From DASRLE01 sp963825315 (GTDB lineage: Bacteria; Verrucomicrobiota; Verrucomicrobiia; Limisphaerales; Palsa-1400), in the NCBI GenBank assembly GCA_963825315.1, contig CAWGST010000001.1:1612001-1676000 (forward strand): a DNA stretch of 64,000 bases, given 5' to 3'. Position 1 is the first letter of the stretch, and each line of letters starts with the position of its first letter. This document shows positions 50,882 through 59,765 of the stretch, in pieces. A program made the translations under genes and the position numbers. Under the pieces are notes generated by a model. That model saw nothing but the letters and a program-made list of their open reading frames with translations. It was not told the DNA's origin and made no database searches.

Positions 50882-52912
50882 CCCGACTTTCGCAACTGGG
50901 AGTGGTTTTTAACTATTTTTGACTGCTTTTGGAAAGGGTTTCCGAGGGAGCGTGGGGTGATTTTGCTTAAATTTCCGTTTGGTGCAGACCTGACCCCTTC
51001 CACAACTCCGGCTGATTGCGGTAGGATGCGGGTCATTGTTATGGCCAAGCCTTTTCTACACTGCCATCACCGGTTCAAGAACGGTAAGGATCATTGCTAT
51101 TGGAGCATCGCCGAGAAGGTGCGCACGCGCCACGGCTGGGTGCAGCGGCCTCTGCTCTACTTGGGCGAGATCAATGACAGCCAGCGGGCGGCCTGGACCA
51201 AGGTCACCGACGTGTTTGACCCTGTGCGCCAGCAGACGCGCCCGTTGGCGTTGTATCCGGCGGATCGGGACGTGCCGGTTCACGCGACGGATTACGGCGT
51301 GCAAATTCGGTTGGATGAGTTTGAGTTGCGCCGTCCGCGGCAATGGGGCGCTTGCTGGGTGGGCTGCCGGTTGTGGGATCAATTGCCGTGGTCAGAGTTT
51401 TGGCGCGAACGTTTGCCGGATTCACGGGAGGGAACCTGCTGGCGTCATGTCTTGGAGACGTTGACGGTTTACCGGCTGATCGATCCGGGCAGCGAATGGC
51501 GGCTGCATCGGCAGTGGTTTCACGACAGCGCCATGGCCGATTTGTTGGAGGAGGATTTTGGCCTGGCGCAAAAGGATAATTTGTATCGGTGCCTGGACAA
51601 GGTGCTGGAGCATCGGGCGGCGCTCTTCGGGCATTTGCGGCGCCGCTGGGAAGATCTCTTCGGGGTGAAGTTCGAGGTGCTGCTCTACGATTTGACCAGC
51701 ACGTATTTTGAAAGTGCTCCGCCGTTTCCGGAAGGAGACAAACGCCAGTATGGTTACAGCCGGGACAAGCGGTCGGACTGCGTGCAAGTGGTCATCGCTC
51801 TGGTGGTGACACCGGAAGGCTTTCCCCTGGCCTACGAAGTGATGGCGGGGAACACGGCGGACAAAACCACGCTGCGCGGTTTTCTCAAAAAGATCGAAGA
51901 ACTCTATGGCAAGGCGGAGCGGGTCTGGGTGATGGACCGGGGCATTCCGACGGAGGAAGTTCTGGCCGAGATGCGGGCCAGCGATCCGCCGGTCTATTAT
52001 TTGGTCGGCACACCCAAAGGGCGCTTGAGCCGTTATGAAGAGAGCCTGTTGGAACAGCCGTGGCAGGCGGTGCGGGAAGGGGTGCAAGTCAAGCTGCTCG
52101 CCCAGGAAGGGGAGTTGTACGTGCTGGCGGAAAGCAAGGACCGGGTGAACAAGGAACGCTCCATGCGGAGGCGTCAATTAAAAGGATTGGTCAAACGCCT
52201 CCAGGATTTGGCCAAGATGGAACTGAGCCGGGACCAACTGCTGCTCAAACTGGGCGCGGCCCAAAGCCAATATCCGGCGGCCTGGCGTCTGGTGGCCATC
52301 CGGGTGCCGGGAGAAGAAGCGGACCTGCGTCCGCCCAATTTCGCCTTTGAGTTGCGCCGGGACAAACTGCGCCAAGTGCGGCGGCGCGAGGGGCGTTATC
52401 TTTTGCGCAGCAATCTCAGTGCGCAAGAACCGGAGAAGCTATGGCAGTTTTACATTCAACTGACCCAGGTGGAAGCGGCCTTCAAGGACCTCAAGGATGA
52501 TCTGAGTCTGCGTCCGATTTTTCACTCCTTGGAGCGGCGGATCGAAGCGCACATCTTGGTCGCCTTCCTGGCCTACTGCCTGCACGTCCATTTGCGCGCC
52601 TGCTTGAGGCCGTTGGCCCCGGGCCTGACCCCGCGCTCACTCTTGGAAAAGTTTGCGGCGATGCAAATGCTGGATGTGCATTTTCCCACCAGCGACGGGC
52701 GGAAATTGGTCTTTTGCCGCTACACCCAACCGGAGAAGGATCACAAAATGCTGCTGGCGCAATTGGGCTGGAAACTGCCGCCACAATCGCCACCCCGAAT
52801 CACACAGAAAGGACAATTACTGCCCGAATGACCTTGGTGCAGACCTTTTAGAACGTTGCGCTGATTTGCAACGACTTATAAATCGTCACCCCCTCCAGTT
52901 GCGAAAGTCGGG
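50882..52912 (+). mobile_element. IS1634-like insertion sequence (2031 bp)
   Basis: 18-bp terminal inverted repeats CCCGACTTTCGCAACTGG, with a 4-bp duplication CTAA at 50878-50881 and 52913-52916. One transposase gene. It sits exactly at the glycosyltransferase stop; the TAA is regenerated by the duplication, leaving the gene intact. Confidence 0.9.
51041..52831 (+). CDS. IS1634-like (IS4-group) transposase
   Basis: 596 residues from ATG at 51041 (MAKPFLHCHHRFKNGKDHCY); 50957 is an unlikely longer start. Catalytic region: LLYDLTSTYFESAPPF (Asp), RVWVMDRGIPTEEVLAEM (Asp) and QVEAAFKDLKDDLSLRPIFH (Glu), the DDE triad. Distinct from the element at 9667. Confidence 0.93.
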   Translation: MAKPFLHCHHRFKNGKDHCYWSIAEKVRTRHGWVQRPLLYLGEINDSQRAAWTKVTDVFDPVRQQTRPLALYPADRDVPVHATDYGVQIRLDEFELRRPRQWGACWVGCRLWDQLPWSEFWRERLPDSREGTCWRHVLETLTVYRLIDPGSEWRLHRQWFHDSAMADLLEEDFGLAQKDNLYRCLDKVLEHRAALFGHLRRRWEDLFGVKFEVLLYDLTSTYFESAPPFPEGDKRQYGYSRDKRSDCVQVVIALVVTPEGFPLAYEVMAGNTADKTTLRGFLKKIEELYGKAERVWVMDRGIPTEEVLAEMRASDPPVYYLVGTPKGRLSRYEESLLEQPWQAVREGVQVKLLAQEGELYVLAESKDRVNKERSMRRRQLKGLVKRLQDLAKMELSRDQLLLKLGAAQSQYPAAWRLVAIRVPGEEADLRPPNFAFELRRDKLRQVRRREGRYLLRSNLSAQEPEKLWQFYIQLTQVEAAFKDLKDDLSLRPIFHSLERRIEAHILVAFLAYCLHVHLRACLRPLAPGLTPRSLLEKFAAMQMLDVHFPTSDGRKLVFCRYTQPEKDHKMLLAQLGWKLPPQSPPRITQKGQLLPE

Positions 52913-52980
52913 CTAATCTTAATCCTAATCCTAATCTTCCCAATCTGATTAAGATGAAGATTAGGATTATGATTGGGAGG
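52913..52980. repeat. TAATCC hexamer tract folding into a hairpin
   Basis: Several TAATCC/TAATCT units; arm AATCCTAATCTT (52927-52938) pairs perfectly with AAGATTAGGATT (52957-52968), with CCCAATC/GATTGGG around it. It lies between the IS and the thioesterase gene, possibly the original terminator downstream of the glycosyltransferase. Confidence 0.6.
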
Positions 52981-53032
52981 AGGGGCGGAATTTTCCCTCG
53001 TAAATTCCGGGCCGCAAAACTACATTTCGGGC

Positions 53033-53488
53033 ATGGCTTACGAATTCAAAGCAATCCGCCGCGTGGAATTTGCCGACACGGACATGGCGGGCATCATGCA
53101 CTACTCGAATTTCTTCCATTTTATGGAAACGACCGAACACGCTTTTTTCCGCTCGCTCGGCTTCTCCATCTTTACGGACAAAGTTGAACCTTCGGTCGGG
53201 TGGCCGCGGGTGCATGCGCGATGCGACTTCAAATTGCCGCTGTATTTTGAGGATGAGGTGGAAATTCACCTGCTGGTCAGCGAAAAGAAATCGAAGGCGT
53301 TGAGCTACCTTTTCAAATTTCGCAAACTCAACGCCTCGCCGCCGGTGGAAGTGGCGCGGGGCGCGTTGACGGTGGTATGCGTCCGCCACCGGCCCGATGG
53401 CACCATGGCGGCTTGCGCGATGCCCCCCCTGGTGGCCCGCAAGATTCAAGTGGCTCCCGCGAAATTGCTGGGTGGCAAGGCAAGTTGA
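53033..53488 (+). CDS. Acyl-CoA thioesterase, YbgC/4HBT type
   Basis: 151 residues, hot-dog fold. RRVEFADTDMAGIMHYSNFF carries the catalytic Asp (DxDxxGxxxxxxY), followed by FHFMETTEHAFFRSLG and RVHARCDFKLPLYFEDEV. Hydrolyses acyl-CoA; substrate unknown. ATG at 53033 chosen for the family-like N-terminus. A 3' fragment of the same gene recurs at 54837. Confidence 0.9.
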   Translation: MAYEFKAIRRVEFADTDMAGIMHYSNFFHFMETTEHAFFRSLGFSIFTDKVEPSVGWPRVHARCDFKLPLYFEDEVEIHLLVSEKKSKALSYLFKFRKLNASPPVEVARGALTVVCVRHRPDGTMAACAMPPLVARKIQVAPAKLLGGKAS

Positions 53489-53500
53489 ATCCGGGCAAGT

Positions 53501-53532
53501 AAAAATATGCGATCGCGCGGGACCCGTTTATG
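53501..53532 (+). repeat. TGCGCGGGACCCGTT-type repeat, copy 3
   Basis: AAAAATATGCGATCGCGCGG then GACCCGTTTATG, related to 8573-8610 and 24303-24339; 13 bp after the thioesterase stop. Confidence 0.55.
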
Positions 53533-53558
53533 CAGGAAAACCCGAAGTTTTGGGAAAT

Positions 53559-53686
53559 GATCGAATCCGCCCGCCGCTCCCCGCCCAAGAAGACGTGAGG
53601 AAAAAAAGAAGGCCCCGAAAACGGGGCCTTATCAATTACAGCAACAATGCTGAAATGTGGAAAAACTCCTACACTTTGCGGCGCAG
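53559..53686. repeat. Inverted duplication, left arm
   Basis: About 128 bp matching the reverse complement of 56137-56262: GATCGAATCCGCCCGCC at the outer end, the terminator hairpin, GAAATGTGGAAAAA, and the conserved 3' end of the VPDSG-CTERM gene. Confidence 0.8.
53609..53630. terminator. Bidirectional terminator hairpin
   Basis: Nine-base-pair stem AAGGCCCCG/CGGGGCCTT with an AAAA loop between the convergent thioesterase and VPDSG-CTERM genes. The same hairpin is at 56193-56214. Confidence 0.85.
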
Positions 53687-54454
53687 CCAGGCCAGACCCG
53701 CAAGGCTGGAGCCAAGCAGCATGAGCGTGGTTCCGCCATCCGGGACAAACACTTGCACATTCACGTCTGAGGACTTGTCCCAACCACCGCCGTTCGAATC
53801 CCATTGTCCTACACTGGCCGGATCAAGGACCCCGCCAACGACTTCTGCGTAAAGCATCAAGTTATCCGATCCATCCTGGGGGGAACCACTCAATGCCGCG
53901 TTGGAGGCATGAGAAAATGGAACGACAATGGGATTGCCATTCTGGTCAAGTTCACCATTACCGGTCCCATCAAGGAAGAAATCATAAGTTTGCCCGGGCG
54001 CCAACGCGATATTGACGGCAAAATCAATCTGATTAATAGCTGAGTATCCGCCTCCGGAACCTTGGTATAGACTGCCATCCGCGTAATGAACGCTTGTCAT
54101 GGAGGAAGGCGCGCCGGACACGATGCCTATGGTTGAAGTGGGAACTCCTGTTGAGTTGGCAACTCCTCCCCAAAGATCCGCGGTGGCGGTATCGCCCGTA
54201 CTCCACAGTTGAATTTTGGTAATATCCCATGTTTGTGCGCTTGTGTTCTGGAAAGTGTCCCCCACCAACCAGTAGTCCGACGGAGTGTACTCAGTAAACG
54301 CCCACGAAACGTTGGCGCGGTTGGCGCCTGCCGCGTTATTCAGATTAATCGTTGGCAACCCGCGATCCACCACCATAGTTTCTGCAAAGGCCGGCGCACC
54401 GCCGAGTATAACCGCAATGCCCGCCATTAAAGTTAGTTTCAATTTGTGTTTCAT
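53669..54454 (-). CDS. VPDSG-CTERM sorted exported protein A
   Basis: 261 residues. Signal peptide LTLMAGIAVILGGAPAFAE; beta-rich body (NVSWAFTEYTPSDYWLVGDT; LAPGQTYDFFLDGTGNGEL); C-terminal sorting signal VPDGGTTLMLLGSSLAGLAW followed by LRRKV, i.e. VPDSG motif, helix and basic end. Handled by an exosortase-type enzyme, none in this window. Homologous at its 3' end and terminator to gene B at 55436. Confidence 0.85.
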   Translation of the reverse strand: MKHKLKLTLMAGIAVILGGAPAFAETMVVDRGLPTINLNNAAGANRANVSWAFTEYTPSDYWLVGDTFQNTSAQTWDITKIQLWSTGDTATADLWGGVANSTGVPTSTIGIVSGAPSSMTSVHYADGSLYQGSGGGYSAINQIDFAVNIALAPGQTYDFFLDGTGNGELDQNGNPIVVPFSHASNAALSGSPQDGSDNLMLYAEVVGGVLDPASVGQWDSNGGGWDKSSDVNVQVFVPDGGTTLMLLGSSLAGLAWLRRKV

Positions 54455-54836
54455 AAGCGTGTTTTAATTAGTTTTGGCTTTGAAGCCAGTTTTCTCATTT
54501 CCGGGCTGATTCTCAAATCATCCCATTCATTTTCATCCGACAACATTTCCACCCCAAGGCGGAAAAATGCTTTTAGTGAGCATAATCCACGCCGCCACCC
54601 CGATTAATTGCGCCTTCCATTCTGTCAAGTCCTATCTGTCTGATAATGAACAGATAACACATAAGCATTTTGCATTAGGCAGGTTGATAATAGCATTATT
54701 AATGCTCATTGTGTAAGGCATTCCGATAAGCTGTTGTGAAATATCTCCATCAGAAGTTGTTCAAAAAGTTCATAATTAGGTACTTATGGAATAATTAGAC
54801 AATCTGTAAAGAATTCCGACTGGACTCTTTAGCTGT

Positions 54837-54955
54837 GTGTGCGTCCGCCGCTGGCCCGACGGCAACATGGCGGCCTGCGCGATTCCCCCCTGGTGGCCCG
54901 CAAGATTCAAGTGGCCCCCGCGAAATTGCCGGGTGGCAAGGCAAGTTTGAATCGG
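54837..54955 (+). pseudogene. 3' fragment of a YbgC-type thioesterase gene
   Basis: About 119 bp closely matching 53376-53488: TGCGTCCGCC, ATGGCGGC-TGCGCGAT, CCCCCTGGTGGCCCGCAAG, ATTCAAGTGGC, GGGTGGCAAGGCAAGT. The local frame reads LVARKIQVAPAKLPGGKAS, while the start of the fragment is out of frame. A product of the duplication that also produced the second VPDSG-CTERM locus. Confidence 0.8.
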
Positions 54956-55080
54956 TGCAGCCGTTTTCGTCTGTAAGCGCCTTATACCAAATAGGATATG
55001 CGATTTCATGGATTTCTGCAAGCGTTTCCGACTGTTTGAGGGCTATTTGGCGCTTTGCAACAGGGTCAAAACCAACTGAA

Positions 55081-55116
55081 TCAACTGTGTCGGAAGTGTC
55101 AACTGTGTCGGAAGTG
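55081..55116 (+). repeat. Two 18-bp tandem units
   Basis: TCAACTGTGTCGGAAGTG twice in a row. Only two units; not a CRISPR. Confidence 0.8.
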
Positions 55117-55435
55117 TTTACGCATCGGCCTGACTTTACGCAATATGTTGCCATCCAAAAGGTTGCCGGTTTCCTGGACGATCATTTTCGATTTTGGCGT
55201 CGAAAAGCTTTACAGTATTACTTATGGTAATGAGCAAATGAAGCAGTGCTGCTTATTTAGAACTCCTTGTGCAACAGCAAGCTATGGATGAATGGCGTTA
55301 ATCCCCGATCTTGCAATTAACTGGTTTTATAAATGCTGCTTTTCTGTTGGATTGAGCAAAGTTCGTCTTCCTGAACAGAACGAGGGAAGACGGCTTCAAA
55401 AAGCGAAACAAGACAAACAATTCACGGACACGAAT

Positions 55436-56155
55436 ATGAAAACAATACAAACAGCAATATTGGCAATTCTGGCAATTCTGGCGGCGCCGGCATTGCTTGC
55501 AAGTCCCTGGGTCCAGAGTGAAGGGAGTGGTGGTAATTATGGCGGTTACGGACCTTATCAAACTGGAGTTGGCGGCGAGTTCACGTTCTACACAGACCTC
55601 AGCGTTTCAGATTACGCCGCTACCACCAGGAACCAGCAGGACCTCGCCGACAACCCGAATGGCCTCGCCATCCCCAGTTTCCAGACGTTCTGTGTTTCTT
55701 CCGTAACCTTTAACGCGGGCACAACCTACGACGTCGCATTTTCCGGCATAACCGATCAAAATTATGCTCTGACCGCAGGGGTCGCATGGCTGTACTCCCA
55801 GTTCCAATGGGGCATTTTGGGTGGTTACGATTACACAGACAAAGCAGGCCGATTAGTATCAGCCGGCGCGCTTCAGGATGCGATCTGGGCGCTTACGGGT
55901 CCTGGAATAGAAGGGCAAACTGTTCCCGGTAACGCCGGCAACCCGTTCCTGATTGAGGCTGAAGCCGCACTGGGAGCAGCCAACGTGGATAACTCCGTTC
56001 CCGGCGGAACTGATGGCGTGTGGATTTTGAACCTGTCGACAGCAAATGTGCCCCTCGCGCAGAGTCAGTTGTACTGCTCCCCGGATGGCGGTTTGACGGT
56101 TGCCCTCTTGGGCGGCGCGTTGATCTGTTTGCAGGCGTTGCGCCGCAAAATGTAG
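55436..56155 (+). CDS. VPDSG-CTERM-like sorted exported protein B
   Basis: 239 residues from ATG at 55436. Signal peptide MKTIQTAILAILAILAAPAL; body rich in Tyr/Gly (NYGGYGPYQTGVGGEFTFY), with FCVSSVTFNAGTTYDVAF and YTDKAGRLVSAGALQDAIWA; sorting end SPDGGLTVALLGGALICLQA then LRRKM, where Ser replaces the Val of VPDSG. It points away from gene A, and its 3' end and terminator are the inverted match of gene A's. Confidence 0.85.
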   Translation: MKTIQTAILAILAILAAPALLASPWVQSEGSGGNYGGYGPYQTGVGGEFTFYTDLSVSDYAATTRNQQDLADNPNGLAIPSFQTFCVSSVTFNAGTTYDVAFSGITDQNYALTAGVAWLYSQFQWGILGGYDYTDKAGRLVSAGALQDAIWALTGPGIEGQTVPGNAGNPFLIEAEAALGAANVDNSVPGGTDGVWILNLSTANVPLAQSQLYCSPDGGLTVALLGGALICLQALRRKM

Positions 56156-56262
56156 GAATTTTTCCACATTTCAGCTTCTTGCTGTAATTGAGAAGGCCCC
56201 GTTTTCGGGGCCTTCTTTTCTCGTTCATGTCTTCCTGGGCGGGGAGAGGCGGGCGGATTCGA
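56137..56262. repeat. Inverted duplication, right arm
   Basis: Reverse complement of 53559-53686; includes GCGCCGCAAAATGTAGG, the terminator hairpin and GGCGGGCGGATTCGATC. Confidence 0.8.
56193..56214. terminator. Terminator hairpin after VPDSG-CTERM gene B
   Basis: Stem AAGGCCCCG/CGGGGCCTT with TTTT loop, followed by CTTTTC. Reverse complement of 53609-53630. Confidence 0.85.
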
Positions 56263-56394
56263 TCGTTTCGCAAATTCCTCATAAGGGCGCTGCCGAATTG
56301 GCACAGGACCTGCCAAAGTCATTGCAATTTATGGCCGGTGGTTTATCGTGAACCGGTTGTTGCTTATAATTATAACATGGTTGGCTAATTGCTT

Positions 56395-56925
56395 ATGAAC
56401 TGGCTCGTATTTGCTTTGATGACGGTGGTTTCGTGGGGGCTTTATGGAATTTTTCTGCACAGCGGCCAAGATGCCATGCAGGATAAAAACGCCCTTTTCA
56501 AATCGTTTCTCTTTGTGGGTCTGGCATATTTTCTCACGGCGGTGCTGGCGCCGCTGGCCGTGCTGGTGACGCGAAAGGCGGATTGGCATTTTCCCCCGGC
56601 CGGAATGGGATTGTCGCTCGTGGCCGGCGTGGCCGGGGCGATTGGCGCATTTTGCGTGCTGCTGGCATTTGGGGCCGGCGGCAAACCGGGCGTGGTGATG
56701 TCCATTGTTTTTGCCGGCGCGCCCATCGTCAACGCCCTCGTGGCCATTTATGAGGACCCGCCGGAAGGGGGGCTGGCGACGATCAGGTGGCCGTTTTATC
56801 TGGGCATTGTGCTGGCCGCGAGCGGGGCCTGTCTGGTGACGTTTTTCAAGCCGCCGCCCGCCCGCGCGAAGGCGCCCGCTCCCGCCGCGCAATCGGCCGT
56901 TGGAAAACCCTCGCCACAAAGTTGA
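56395..56925 (+). CDS. Half-size EamA/DMT-type membrane protein
   Basis: 176 residues with five predicted helices (LVFALMTVVSWGLYGIFLH; FVGLAYFLTAVLAPLAVLVT; LVAGVAGAIGAFCVLLAFGA; VVMSIVFAGAPIVNALVAIY; FYLGIVLAASGACLVTFF). Half the length of a full drug/metabolite transporter, so it would act as a dimer. The stop overlaps the start of the ligase gene (TGATG), so they are co-translated. Confidence 0.8.
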   Translation: MNWLVFALMTVVSWGLYGIFLHSGQDAMQDKNALFKSFLFVGLAYFLTAVLAPLAVLVTRKADWHFPPAGMGLSLVAGVAGAIGAFCVLLAFGAGGKPGVVMSIVFAGAPIVNALVAIYEDPPEGGLATIRWPFYLGIVLAASGACLVTFFKPPPARAKAPAPAAQSAVGKPSPQS

Positions 56926-58223
56926 TGGACGGCGAGTTTCCCAATCGCCAGGTCATCGCTGCCCGTCAGCTTGGGCAACTGCGCCAATTGCTGGGGGCCA
57001 TTTTGCCGCGCAACGCTTTTTATCAACGAAAGTGCGCCAAGCTCGATCCCGCCGTGGCCAGTCTGGCGGATTTTTCGCGGCGTTTTCCCTTCACCACGAA
57101 GGAGGAATTGGCCGGGGATCAGCGCGCCTGCCCGCCTTACGGCGGCAACCTCACTTATCCGCTGGAAAGGTACACGCGCTTCCACCAAACCAGCGGCACG
57201 TCCAGCGTTCCGTTGCGCTGGCTGGATACGCCGGAGAATTGGAGTTGGATGCTGGAGAATTGGAAGGAAGTTTATCGCGCGGCGGGAGTGGGCGCGGGAG
57301 ACCGGGTTTATTTTGCGTTTTCATTTGGTCCGTTCATCGGATTCTGGCTGGCCTTCGAGGCGGCGGAGCAGTTGCAATGCCTGTGCATTCCGGGCGGAAG
57401 CTTGAGCAGCGCGGGGCGGTTGCGCGCCTTATGTGAGAACAAGGCCACCGTGCTTTGCTGCACTCCCAGTTACGCGGCCCGGCTGGCCGAAGTGGCCGCG
57501 GAGGAAAAAATCGATCTGCAAGGCGGCGCCATTCGCCGGATCATCGTGGCCGGCGAAGCGGGCGGCAGCATCGCGGCGACCCGGCAAAGGCTGGAACAAC
57601 TGTGGCCGGGGGCGCGGGTTTTTGATCATCACGGCATGACGGAAACCGGGCCGGTGTCGCACGAATGCCCGGCCCGGCCGGGAATGCTGCACATTTTGGA
57701 ATCGGCCTTCCTGGCGGAAGTGACCGGCCCCGGCGGGGCGGCCGCGGCGGAGGGCCAGACGGGAGAATTGGTATTGACAACATTGGGCCGGACGGGGTCT
57801 CCCGTGCTGCGCTATCGCACCGGCGACCTTGTGCGCGCGGTCCATTTTGACTCGCAGCCGTGCGCTTGCGGGCGGCACGACCTGGGGTTGCAGGGCGGAA
57901 TACTCGGGCGGACCGATGAAATGGTGATCGTGCGCGGGGTGAACATTTATCCAACGGCAGTGGAAGAGATTGTGCGCGGCTTTGCCGAGGTGGCTGAGTA
58001 CCAGGTGCGGGTGGACCAATCGGGCAGTTTGGCGGAGTTGATCCTGCGGATTGAGCCGCATTCCGGGTGCGCCGATCCCGCGGCGCTGGCCGGGCGCGTG
58101 GAGGGCGCGTTGCAGGCCGCGTTCCACTTGCGCGTGCCCGTGGCGCTGGCGCCCGCCGGCAGCCTGCCTCGATTTGAAATGAAGGCCAAACGGTGGAAAT
58201 TCGGGCTTGAAAACAGTCTCTAA
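56925..58223 (+). CDS. Phenylacetate-CoA ligase-like AMP-forming enzyme
   Basis: 432 residues of the PaaK type. FPFTTKEELAGDQRACPPYG, the adenylate-forming loop RFHQTSGTSSVPLRWLDT, GEAGGSIAATRQRLEQLWPG, YRTGDLVRAV with the CACG metal pair, GRTDEMVIVRGVNIYPTAVE and the end LPRFEMKAKRWKF. Activates an aryl or related acid to a CoA thioester; the substrate cannot be told. ATG at 56925 preferred; longer frames overlap EamA. Confidence 0.87.
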   Translation: MDGEFPNRQVIAARQLGQLRQLLGAILPRNAFYQRKCAKLDPAVASLADFSRRFPFTTKEELAGDQRACPPYGGNLTYPLERYTRFHQTSGTSSVPLRWLDTPENWSWMLENWKEVYRAAGVGAGDRVYFAFSFGPFIGFWLAFEAAEQLQCLCIPGGSLSSAGRLRALCENKATVLCCTPSYAARLAEVAAEEKIDLQGGAIRRIIVAGEAGGSIAATRQRLEQLWPGARVFDHHGMTETGPVSHECPARPGMLHILESAFLAEVTGPGGAAAAEGQTGELVLTTLGRTGSPVLRYRTGDLVRAVHFDSQPCACGRHDLGLQGGILGRTDEMVIVRGVNIYPTAVEEIVRGFAEVAEYQVRVDQSGSLAELILRIEPHSGCADPAALAGRVEGALQAAFHLRVPVALAPAGSLPRFEMKAKRWKFGLENSL

Positions 58224-58249
58224 CCCGGTGGGGTATCGCGGCGGGATTA

Positions 58250-58711
58250 TTATTTCAGGACCGCCCCATCTATTTCCGCGCCGGCCGGCGCTGGCTCCGG
58301 CGCGTTCGACGGGCGCGGCTCTTCATTAAATAATCTGCGTATGGCCGGATGTGTCAGCACCCGGTACTGCCACAACGTCACCAAAAGCACCATGACGAGC
58401 GGGATGGACAGCCAATTGGCGGGGACAGTGGAGACTCGCTGGCCAAATGACATCGGAGCGGTCAGACAAATGACAAGAGCAATGGACAAAGTAATGATGC
58501 CGTACCAGGTGAACAGCAGGGCGCAGGTGCGCCAGACTCTCGAATACCGCCGCAACCCGGCAAAAATCCCAATGCCTAAAATCCCAAAGTTGAAGTGGAA
58601 GGTCCCTCTGGCGGCACGGCCTATCATTTCAATGAGGGCGATCAAGCCAACAAATAGAAAAAGATAAGAAACCACTGACAAGACGCTTCGAGTTCGTCGT
58701 TCATGTCTCAT
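58250..58711 (-). CDS. Multi-helix membrane protein
   Basis: 153 residues with four hydrophobic segments (SVVSYLFLFVGLIALIEMIG; FGILGIGIFAGLRRYSR; YGIITLSIALVICLTAP; WLSIPLVMVLLVTLW). Pro-rich tail. The family was not recognised. Confidence 0.6.
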   Translation of the reverse strand: MRHERRTRSVLSVVSYLFLFVGLIALIEMIGRAARGTFHFNFGILGIGIFAGLRRYSRVWRTCALLFTWYGIITLSIALVICLTAPMSFGQRVSTVPANWLSIPLVMVLLVTLWQYRVLTHPAIRRLFNEEPRPSNAPEPAPAGAEIDGAVLK

Positions 58712-58846
58712 AATATTCGTGTCTCTTCATAAAACGTTGAACCGTTTACCATTGAAGTTTTAGACCCCGCATGGCCGGTGACGCAAGAAAAATCCTGCAA
58801 ATTTTTTTATGGCCGGAAAACCCCCGGGTCCATCCAGGAAATCCAT

Positions 58847-59716
58847 CTACTTTCCCGATTTCGATCCGGCCGGGACGGACGGCGCCATCATCCGCGCCGG
58901 GTCCGGCCGGGGAACCTGGGCCAATGGCCCGACGTTCTGATCGCGATGAAAGAATTCATGGTTGAAAGACGGCTCCCAACGAGGCGCGCCGGCAAGACTC
59001 GAATAGGCGGGGTAACTCTCCGCCCAGTGGCGATGGCGGATTTTTGGGGGTTGTGGCAGCGGCTGAACGGGAAGGGCAGATTGCCAATACCATCCGTTGT
59101 CGGTATAAAGCCGCTGGCCCTGATCCGCGTAAGGACGCCAATCCGGATTCAGCGTTTCCGTCGCCGGCTGCCAGCAAAGCCCGTAATCGGGGACTTGCGT
59201 CCAAGTGCCGTAAGGAGCCAGAGCGTTGCAAAAAAGACCGGCATTCGCGCCCGGCGCCGCGAGCGGGGCATTGGGAGAAGGCAGCTTGGCCAAAGCAACC
59301 GGCGTCGGGCCGGCGGTGGCGGCTATTTCGGGCTGGGCGGGCGGTTTTTGCTTGAACAATGCGGCGATGACGGTTTGGGAAAGGCCCAAATCGGAGAGAT
59401 ACAAAATTTCGTCGGCCGTGGGCGAGTAGGTTTGGCTGGAATTATGGATGAAGGCCAGGATGACATTTTCGTCCACATGAGCTTGGGCCAATCGGATGAT
59501 GTCAGCCAATCCGGGCGACAAATCCGCCGGCAACTCCGGTTCACCGGCTGATTCAATTGCCGAATCTGCCGGGCTGTCGGCTGCGAGGGCGGGCGGAGCA
59601 GCGGCAGGAGCGGCCGCGGGGTCCAAACGGGAAAAAGCGCCGAGAAGAAGAATCGCCACTGCTCCGACTGCCAGCAGGGCTGCCGAACTGCGGGAGATGG
59701 GCCCATTCATGCTCAT
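58847..59716 (-). CDS. DUF6600 domain exported protein
   Basis: 289 residues. N-terminal membrane/signal segment AALLAVGAVAILLLGAFSRL, a Pro/Ala-rich linker, a helical part (IIRLAQAHVDENVILAFIHN; EILYLSDLGLSQTVIAALF), and the DUF6600 aromatic repeats FCNALAPYGTWTQVPDYGLC, WRPYADQGQRLYTDNGWYWQ, with Trp/Tyr-rich spacing. Frequent in Verrucomicrobiota; function unknown. ATG at 59716; codons at 59722 and 59710 are equally possible and no ribosome site decides. A longer frame to 59917 is not signal-like. Confidence 0.75.
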   Translation of the reverse strand: MSMNGPISRSSAALLAVGAVAILLLGAFSRLDPAAAPAAAPPALAADSPADSAIESAGEPELPADLSPGLADIIRLAQAHVDENVILAFIHNSSQTYSPTADEILYLSDLGLSQTVIAALFKQKPPAQPEIAATAGPTPVALAKLPSPNAPLAAPGANAGLFCNALAPYGTWTQVPDYGLCWQPATETLNPDWRPYADQGQRLYTDNGWYWQSALPVQPLPQPPKIRHRHWAESYPAYSSLAGAPRWEPSFNHEFFHRDQNVGPLAQVPRPDPARMMAPSVPAGSKSGK

Positions 59717-59765
59717 TAGCATAGACGCGCCGGCTGCGAAAGTCTTCAAAAAAAATCGCCCCGCT

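Larger units (their letters stand above)
54455..55435. other. Intergenic region between two divergent VPDSG-CTERM genes
   Basis: AT-rich upstream half (promoters of both genes expected), a thioesterase fragment (54837-54955), and two 18-bp tandem units TCAACTGTGTCGGAAGTG at 55081-55116. No supported intact gene. Confidence 0.55.

Noticed and set aside
55081..55116. Possible CRISPR-like repeat
   Set aside because: Only two tandem 18-bp units without spacers and no cas genes.
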